The notes below the pieces were generated by a model, which ran no database searches, was not told where the DNA came from, and saw only the letters and a program-made list of their open reading frames with translations. Shown piece after piece: positions 1-3,937 of a DNA stretch of 9,553 nucleotides. Source of the stretch: Parcubacteria group bacterium (lineage in GTDB: Bacteria > Patescibacteriota > Minisyncoccia > Moranbacterales > JAKLHP01); the NCBI GenBank assembly GCA_041657845.1, contig JBBABD010000029.1, positions 1 through 9,553 on the forward strand, in the 5' to 3' direction. How positions within the stretch are numbered: position 1 is the first letter of the stretch; each line of letters opens with the position of its first letter. A program made the position numbers and the translations under genes.

Positions 1-10
1 TCTCATTGCT

Positions 11-38
11 TTGCAATAATTAGATTTTGTTGTAAAAT
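11..38 (+). promoter_or_regulatory. possible sigma70-type promoter for the first gene
   Basis: TTGCAA at 11-16 (4 of 6 matches to TTGACA) and TAAAAT at 33-38 (5 of 6 matches to TATAAT) are separated by 16 bp. Transcription would begin near 45, inside the hairpin at 34-62, so the two readings partly conflict. The hairpin may instead end an upstream transcript. Confidence 0.3.
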
Positions 39-62
39 AGAGATAATTATTATCTCTATTTT
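34..62. terminator. 13-bp AT-rich hairpin, possible bidirectional terminator
   Basis: Bases 34-46 and 50-62 are perfect reverse complements around a 3-nt loop. The stem has an A run on its 5' side and a T run on its 3' side, a form seen in bidirectional intrinsic terminators, though only 2 of its 13 pairs are G-C. It could end a gene lying left of the window or sit in the 5' leader of the gene at 91. Confidence 0.4.
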
Positions 63-90
63 ATTTTAATTAAATTACAAAAATAAAAAA

Positions 91-1194
91 ATGTTTGAGC
101 AAAAAAAAGAAAACACAAATCATCAGGAGATAAATGCTAAAGATCAACTGGAATCGATTGGCGATGGCAATATTGTTATTCATACAATGCAGGAAGATTT
201 GGATGCTTTGAGTGGAATTTTTCCTAAAAAAGAAAAATCAATATCTCCAGAAGAAAATAAGGCCGAAAAAAATGCTGAGAGCGGAGAAAAAATGGCAAAT
301 GAAAAGCATTTCAATCCATTTTTAGACAAACAATATCCGAAGCAGATGCAAGATAAAATAGAAAAATTCGTCAGTAAAGATGATGTTTCTGCCAGCAATA
401 ACGAGGAAAAGGAATCTGACAAATTAAAAGAACCTTCAAGGAGCGCCTCCTTTGCTAAAAAAGCAATCTGGATAATTGTTGTGGTGGCGATGATTATCAT
501 ATTTTCAATAGGCGGTTATTATTTTTGGATTTCCGGAAAATTCGCTACGAATGTTAGCGATAAAATTCAGGAAAAAGTAGTTGAAAAAATTGAAGAAGAT
601 AAAGTAGAAATCGAATCCGTGCCTAAATATTCTGTCGATAAGCCAAATTATCTTTCTATTAATATGAAAGATCAAAACTATGAAAACTTTAAAAATTTAG
701 TAATCAAGACTTCTTTTGAGCTTAAAAATCTTGGAATAGACAGACCGGTAGAGTTTATTATAACCGACAGCGAGAATAATCCCATAAGTTTTTCTCAATT
801 TAATGCTATAATTAAAATTGCTCTTCCTGGCAACTTATTGGAAAATTTTAGCGAGAAATTTTCTGTTTTTATAAGCAATGACTCTGGAATTTCTCAGATA
901 GGACTATCGGTAGATTTATCCAATGAAGCTAAAAGTTCACTCTTAATGAAAAACGAAGAAACAAAACTTTTGGGAGAGTTGTCTCCGCTTTTGCTGGGAA
1001 ATATTACTCTGCCTGAAGGAAGGGTTTTGTTTAAGGATAATATTTACAAAGGAGTTGACGTAAGATACTTTAATTTGACTGAAAATGGTTCAACGGCGAT
1101 TGATTATGCATTTGTTGACAACAAATTAATGTTTGGAACCAGTAAAAATAGCACGTGGGCTATTGTGGACAAGCTACTGGACGGCATTAATTGA
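91..1194 (+). CDS. single-pass membrane protein of unknown function with a large extracytoplasmic domain
   Basis: I do not recognise a named family. The protein is 367 aa. Residues 1-123 are charged, low in complexity and rich in Lys/Glu, and probably cytoplasmic. They include a short motif, HTMQEDLDAL, at 31-40. One transmembrane helix spans about 125-147 and is preceded by Lys-Lys, which favours a cytoplasmic N-terminus. Residues 150-175 are charged and could form a short coiled coil or stalk. Residues 180-367 look like a folded alpha/beta domain outside the membrane, ending in a segment (325-363) with the pattern YFNL...IDYAFVDNKLMFGTS. From memory, C-terminal segments like this occur in anchored patescibacterial envelope proteins, but I cannot name a domain. 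There are no cysteines. No Shine-Dalgarno precedes the ATG, which lies in an A-rich stretch. The gene ends in TGA, which shows that TGA is a stop here. Confidence 0.85.
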   Translation: MFEQKKENTNHQEINAKDQLESIGDGNIVIHTMQEDLDALSGIFPKKEKSISPEENKAEKNAESGEKMANEKHFNPFLDKQYPKQMQDKIEKFVSKDDVSASNNEEKESDKLKEPSRSASFAKKAIWIIVVVAMIIIFSIGGYYFWISGKFATNVSDKIQEKVVEKIEEDKVEIESVPKYSVDKPNYLSINMKDQNYENFKNLVIKTSFELKNLGIDRPVEFIITDSENNPISFSQFNAIIKIALPGNLLENFSEKFSVFISNDSGISQIGLSVDLSNEAKSSLLMKNEETKLLGELSPLLLGNITLPEGRVLFKDNIYKGVDVRYFNLTENGSTAIDYAFVDNKLMFGTSKNSTWAIVDKLLDGIN

Positions 1195-1224
1195 GAAATT
1201 TTCAATTCTTCTGTTAACAACCTG

Positions 1225-1288
1225 TGCAAAAGTAAGAATATTTTTATAAAGTAATTTACTTTTGCAGTTTAAAGATTTTTATTTTTTT
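1225..1288 (+). terminator. terminator-like hairpin after the first gene
   Basis: GCAAAAGTAA at 1226-1235 pairs perfectly with TTACTTTTGC at 1256-1265, and T1225-A1266 extends the stem to 11 bp around a 20-nt loop. T-rich tracts follow at 1276-1280 and 1282-1288, somewhat further from the stem than in a textbook terminator. It lies 31 bp past the stop of the gene at 91. The remaining bases from 1289 to 1369 are AT-rich and I see nothing else there. Confidence 0.4.
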
Positions 1289-1369
1289 GAATATTTTTCT
1301 GCAAAGAAAACTTTATAGTGAAAAAAGCCTTGTTTTGAAAGATTTTTTGCTTATGTTAGCTATTTTTTA

Positions 1370-1398
1370 TTGACCGAGTGCTATTTTTTTGTTATAAT
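1370..1398 (+). promoter_or_regulatory. strong sigma70-type promoter of the structured RNA
   Basis: TTGACC at 1370-1375 (5 of 6 matches to consensus) is followed after exactly 17 bp by a perfect TATAAT at 1393-1398. This is the best promoter in the window. The predicted start is near 1405. No open reading frame of useful length lies downstream before the terminator at 1958, so its product is probably an untranslated RNA. Confidence 0.8.
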
Positions 1399-1436
1399 AA
1401 GGATATAAAGTTATTTGAAATTAAAATATTTCAAAT

Positions 1437-1493
1437 GGTGGAAGAACTTCCAATCACAATTTCCCCCTATTTGTGATTGGAAATTCTTCTACT
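1437..1493 (+). other. long near-perfect hairpin in the structured RNA
   Basis: Bases 1437-1459 pair with 1471-1493 over 23 positions with a single C-A mismatch (1447/1483) and two G-U pairs. The 11-nt loop at 1460-1470 contains CCCCC. G-U pairs within an otherwise perfect stem fit an RNA structure read from this strand. Confidence 0.75.
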
Positions 1494-1957
1494 ATTCAAG
1501 CGTTTCATTCAATGCAATGGAACCGCCTCCTTATCTGACAGGAGGACCCTAAAATAAAAACAAAAATTGGCATGTCCGCTTGGGAAAATAAAATACAGGT
1601 TATCTTTCCAAGAGGACATGTCAAAAAAACTTTTTAAAATAAAAATATAAATAAAAAGTTTGTTCTTTAAAACAAAGGCGAAAGCCAGAGAACGGTAGAA
1701 GAACAATAATATGAGTCAGAGATATTATTAATAGAAAGATATGTATGTAAAATACATGTTGCTAAATAACACCAGAAATTGCCTTTCACCCGGGCTATAG
1801 TGTTTCCAGCTAACATGTTAATACATGTCAAACACTGGGCGCTGCAGCCACTTAATTATATTATGGGCGTTAGTAGCGCCCGGTTTCCAAATCTTAGTAG
1901 GTACCGGGCAGTAAACAAGGTTGTTACTCGATATTTATTAAGCTTTGACTGATAAAT

Positions 1958-1977
1958 CCCCTGAAACGGGGTTTTTT
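1958..1977 (+). terminator. intrinsic terminator of the structured RNA
   Basis: CCCC at 1958-1961 and GGGG at 1968-1971 enclose a 6-nt loop and are followed directly by six T at 1972-1977. The YraN gene begins only 13 bp later, so it is probably transcribed by read-through or from a promoter I could not see. Confidence 0.82.
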
Positions 1978-1990
1978 AGTTGAAAATCAT

Positions 1991-2386
1991 ATGATTTTTT
2001 GGAAAAAAGAACAAAACAAAAACTTAGGATTTGAAGGAGAAGAAATTACCGCTAAATTTCTCAGAGAAAAAGGATATAAAATATTGAATAGAAATTTCAA
2101 GAATTACAAGGGAAGGCAGATTGGAGAGATTGATATTATTGCTGAGAAAAACAAGGAAATAGTTTTTGTGGAGGTTAAAACCAGAAGCTTGGAAAAATAC
2201 GAAAAAACACTTCCAGAAGAAAACATCACGCGAAGCAAGCTTAATAAGCTTAGCAAAATTGCCAATTCTTACATAAAAATGAATAATCTCTGGGATTGCC
2301 CATACCATTTTGACGCTGTTTCTGTCTGGCTTGACAGGGATTCGAAGAATTTCAAAATAAAACATATCGAAAATATTTTTATTTAA
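1991..2386 (+). CDS. yraN: YraN family (UPF0102) endonuclease-fold protein
   Basis: This 131-aa protein has the full length and motif order of the UPF0102/YraN family, which adopts a PD-(D/E)XK nuclease fold related to Holliday-junction resolvases. The N-terminal helix carries G13-x2-GE (residues 13-17) with Ala21. The core motif is GEIDIIA at 45-51 with Asp48, followed by VFVEVKTR at 58-65 with Glu61 and Lys63; these are the expected metal and catalytic positions. A conserved-type element, YHFDAVSV, lies at 105-112. All key acidic residues are present, so it looks intact. The biochemical role of the family is not settled; its fold suggests DNA or RNA processing in the cytoplasm. The ATG is the first in-frame start after the terminator and gives the usual family N-terminus. 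No Shine-Dalgarno is visible. Confidence 0.93.
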   Translation: MIFWKKEQNKNLGFEGEEITAKFLREKGYKILNRNFKNYKGRQIGEIDIIAEKNKEIVFVEVKTRSLEKYEKTLPEENITRSKLNKLSKIANSYIKMNNLWDCPYHFDAVSVWLDRDSKNFKIKHIENIFI

Positions 2387-2393
2387 TAGATCG

Positions 2394-2422
2394 TGGACAC
2401 TAACCGTTATTTTTGGTAATAT
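2394..2422 (+). promoter_or_regulatory. candidate promoter for the DksA/TraR gene
   Basis: TGGACA at 2394-2399 (5 of 6 matches) and TAATAT at 2417-2422 (4 of 6 matches) are separated by 17 bp. Transcription would start near 2429 and give a leader of about 25 nt. A second -10-like hexamer, TATAGT (2439-2444), sits close to the ATG but has no good -35. Confidence 0.4.
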
Positions 2423-2453
2423 TCAGGTACTAATTATTTATAGTTTTAATTTT

Positions 2454-2804
2454 ATGATCAGTGAAGAATTGAAAAAAGAGTTAAAGGTAAAACTGGGAGA
2501 CGAGAAAGCTAAGCTGGAAAAAGAGCTTGGAAAAATTGCTAAACCAACCGGGACTCCGGGGGATTACGAAACCCAATTTAATGAATTAGGGACAGACAGA
2601 GAAGACAACGCAACCGAGATTGAAGAATACTCAGATAATTTGGCTGTTGAAACTAGTCTGGAAGAGAGCCTAAAAGATATAAACGAAGCCTTGGAAAGAA
2701 TAGAAAGTGAAACCTATGGAATATGTGAAAATTGCAAAGAAGAAATCGACATTGAACGGCTTAAAGCTTATCCAGCAGCTAAAGCTTGCATTAAGTGCAA
2801 ATAA
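2454..2804 (+). CDS. DksA/TraR-type C4 zinc-finger protein
   Basis: The 116-aa protein has an N-terminal helical region (1-85, rich in Glu and Lys, coiled-coil-like) followed by a C4 zinc finger: C91-x2-C94 and C112-x2-C115, with YGICENC and AYPAA between and around the cysteines. This matches the DksA/TraR family, whose members reach the active site through the RNA polymerase secondary channel and modulate initiation, often with ppGpp. A DxxDxA motif (D48, D51, A53) is present, resembling the coiled-coil tip motif of true DksA. The protein is shorter than E. coli DksA (151 aa) and longer than TraR (73 aa). A GTP region (TGTPGD, 32-37) precedes the tip. It probably regulates transcription. 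Whether it acts like DksA or is a structural zinc protein cannot be told from sequence. LspA follows after 31 bp. Confidence 0.9.
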   Translation: MISEELKKELKVKLGDEKAKLEKELGKIAKPTGTPGDYETQFNELGTDREDNATEIEEYSDNLAVETSLEESLKDINEALERIESETYGICENCKEEIDIERLKAYPAAKACIKCK

Positions 2805-2820
2805 AAGCAGAATAATGAAT

Positions 2821-2834
2821 CACAAATCACAAAT
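2821..2834. repeat. short heptamer repeat before lspA
   Basis: CACAAAT occurs twice in tandem (2821-2827, 2828-2834), immediately before the preferred lspA start. The same 7-base periodicity appears again inside lspA at 3038-3100. This supports the reading that 2805-2835 is a spacer and that lspA begins at 2836 rather than at the in-frame ATG at 2815. Confidence 0.5.
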
Positions 2835-2835
2835 T

Positions 2836-3270
2836 ATGAAACTTTGCAGCTTCATTATATTTGTTGTTTTGGTTGCTATCGACCAACTTTCAAAATATTT
2901 AATCCGCCAAAATGGCGGATTTTATATTTGTAATTTCAATATTTCCTGGAGCATACCGGTTAGTAATTATATGTTTGTTGGCTTATGGATCATTCTAATG
3001 CTAATATTATTTTTTTTATTTTTAGAATCGGCTCAAATTTTCAGTTTTCAATTTTCAGTTTTCAATAAAATACCAAATCTCCAATCTCAAACCTCAAATT
3101 TTTCTTTGGTATTCATATTGTCAGGAGCAATTTCAAATATAATTGATCGGATTCGTTACGGATGCGTTATTGATTTCATTAATCTCAATTTTTGGCCAGT
3201 TTTTAATTTGGCGGATATTTTCATAGTCTTGGGCATAATTTTTTTATTAGTTAAATGGAAAAAAATATAG
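2836..3270 (+). CDS. lspA: lipoprotein signal peptidase (signal peptidase II)
   Basis: This is a 144-aa multi-pass membrane aspartyl protease that removes signal peptides from prolipoproteins after lipidation. Visible family blocks are IDQLSK at 15-20, the N-x3-SIP block near 35-41, SGAISNIIDR at 96-105, VIDF at 111-114 with catalytic Asp113, and FNLAD at 123-127 with catalytic Asp127. Four hydrophobic segments lie near 5-23, 43-64, 90-103 and 122-139. Between the second and third, residues 66-90 form an unusually long polar loop rich in Phe, Gln, Asn and Ser, encoded by heptamer repeats (see the repeat entry). Catalytic motifs are intact, so it is probably active. The reading frame stays open upstream into the zinc-finger gene. 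I chose 2836 because the stretch before it is repeat-like spacer; 2815 is the alternative (151 aa). None of the neighbouring proteins has an obvious lipobox. Confidence 0.92.
   Translation: MKLCSFIIFVVLVAIDQLSKYLIRQNGGFYICNFNISWSIPVSNYMFVGLWIILMLILFFLFLESAQIFSFQFSVFNKIPNLQSQTSNFSLVFILSGAISNIIDRIRYGCVIDFINLNFWPVFNLADIFIVLGIIFLLVKWKKI
3038..3100. repeat. heptamer tandem repeat inside lspA
   Basis: Four copies of TTTTCAR (TTTTCAG, TTTTCAA, TTTTCAG, TTTTCAA) occupy 3038-3065. They are followed, from 3073, by a looser 7-8 base series of the type CCAAATCT, CCAATCT, CAAACCT, CAAATTT. Repeats of this sort are more usual between genes. Here the stretch is translated in frame as a loop of LspA. Confidence 0.8.
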
Positions 3271-3276
3271 TATAAT
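3248..3276 (+). promoter_or_regulatory. candidate -10 giving a leaderless transcript of the CPBP-like gene
   Basis: A perfect TATAAT at 3271-3276 overlaps nothing but the gap after the lspA stop. The ATG at 3283 lies 7 bp past its last base, where transcription would be expected to start. The -35 region (3248-3253) is poor, and the AT-rich context makes a chance match possible. Confidence 0.3.
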
Positions 3277-3282
3277 GTTTTT

Positions 3283-3933
3283 ATGAAGCAAAAAATATTT
3301 TCCATTTTTAATGGGGAGGATATTATTACTGCCGGCATCATCTTTTTTTGCCTTCTTCTCCATGCTATTTTTCCAACTAATGGAGTTTTTCAGCAGATTA
3401 TTTCCAGCGTGACTTTTTTGTTGGTTATTCCTCTTCTTTATGTTAAGATAATACTGAAAAAAGATCTGAATAATTTCGGAATTCAACAAGGAGAATGGAA
3501 AACTGGAGTATTTTGGAGTTTATTTTCTCTGCTTGCAGCCTTTCTTGTTTTATACGTTCTTTATTATTATTATGATTTTTTTGAGAAGTATGAAGTTTCT
3601 AAATTGATCGCAGATAATTTTCTGCTTTTCCTGGGATACCAAATATTTTTAACAGGATTCTTCGTAGCTCTTTATGAATTTTTTTTCCGAGGATTTGTAA
3701 TGTTCAGCTTCTCTAAGAAACTCGGGTATTGGTCCATAATTTTCCAGGGCGTTATCTTTTTTCTGCTAATCTGGCTTTCTTCCAGTATGACTTGGATAAT
3801 GGCTCCATATTTGATTTTTGCTTTATTTGGAGGAGTTATCGCTTTTTTTAGCCGTTCTATCATATACTCCCTTATCTCAACCTCACTGTTTATTATAATT
3901 GTTGATTCTATTTTCATCAAACTAATCAAATAA
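3283..3933 (+). CDS. CPBP-like multi-pass membrane protein, probably catalytically dead
   Basis: The 216-aa protein is almost entirely hydrophobic, with six to eight membrane helices (about 14-30, 38-58, 76-96, 112-140, 150-165, 172-188, 194-212). Residues 131-137 read YEFFFRG, which fits the first motif of CPBP (CAAX protease/bacteriocin-processing, Rce1-like) intramembrane metalloproteases, EExxxRG, with the first Glu replaced by Tyr131 and Glu132/Arg136 kept. In the second motif, FxxxH, F160 is followed by Trp164 where the metal-binding His should be. The third motif, expected near 196-208, has no His or Asn. It therefore looks like a non-catalytic relative, perhaps a chaperone or binding protein in the membrane. 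A generic membrane protein with a chance match is the alternative. It starts 12 bp after lspA and ends 4 bp before the large surface gene, suggesting one operon. Confidence 0.7.
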   Translation: MKQKIFSIFNGEDIITAGIIFFCLLLHAIFPTNGVFQQIISSVTFLLVIPLLYVKIILKKDLNNFGIQQGEWKTGVFWSLFSLLAAFLVLYVLYYYYDFFEKYEVSKLIADNFLLFLGYQIFLTGFFVALYEFFFRGFVMFSFSKKLGYWSIIFQGVIFFLLIWLSSSMTWIMAPYLIFALFGGVIAFFSRSIIYSLISTSLFIIIVDSIFIKLIK

Positions 3934-3937
3934 TAAA

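Larger units (their letters stand above)
1405..1977 (+). ncRNA. large (~570 nt) highly structured noncoding RNA, class not recognised
   Basis: The span is set by the promoter at 1370-1398 and the terminator at 1958-1977. Hairpins found by eye, in order: 1413-1421/1428-1436 (9 bp); 1437-1459/1471-1493 (22 of 23 pairs, two of them G-U, with a C-rich loop); 1500-1509/1516-1526 (one bulge); 1526-1531/1540-1545; 1567-1577/1614-1624, continued by 1579-1587/1605-1612; 1627-1635/1653-1661; a GGC-GAAA-GCC tetraloop at 1677-1686; 1705-1712/1722-1729; 1741-1746/1752-1757; 1799-1805/1830-1836, capped by ACATGT/ACATGT; and a GC-rich cluster at 1837-1909 with alternative pairings. Some helices exclude each other, such as 1653-1661 versus 1660-1667/1699-1706. 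I see no tmRNA tag or T-loop, no RNase P P4 or CR elements, and no group I or II intron core. The size fits the range of ornate large RNAs such as OLE, ROOL and GOLLD, but I have not matched it to any. The + strand is assigned from the promoter and terminator. Confidence 0.72.

Noticed and set aside
1509..1706. 65-aa minus-strand reading frame
   Set aside because: It overlaps the strong + strand hairpins of the structured RNA, has no promoter or recognisable domain, and its hydrophobic run comes from A/T tracts.
1712..1800. tiny reading frames in the RNA (MSQRYY and one of about 19 codons from 1741)
   Set aside because: Both lie in hairpin arms, lack a ribosome site and have no recognisable content.
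1945..1973. TTGACT at 1945-1950 as a promoter for yraN
   Set aside because: The position 17 bp downstream is GGGGTT of the terminator, with no -10 resemblance.
1405..1977. tmRNA, RNase P RNA, 6S RNA or group I/II intron
   Set aside because: No T-loop GGTTC sequence, no Ala-type tag frame, no RNase P P4 or CR elements, and no intron core or domain V were found by eye.
2024..2365. 113-aa minus-strand frame opposite yraN
   Set aside because: It is antisense to an intact YraN gene with all its motifs; a shadow.
2707..2835. upstream extension of LspA into the zinc-finger gene
   Set aside because: It would overlap the zinc-finger codons by about 100 bp and add a non-hydrophobic N-terminus unlike LspA.
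3038..3100. CRISPR array
   Set aside because: Units are 7 bases with no spacers; it is a simple tandem repeat within a coding region.
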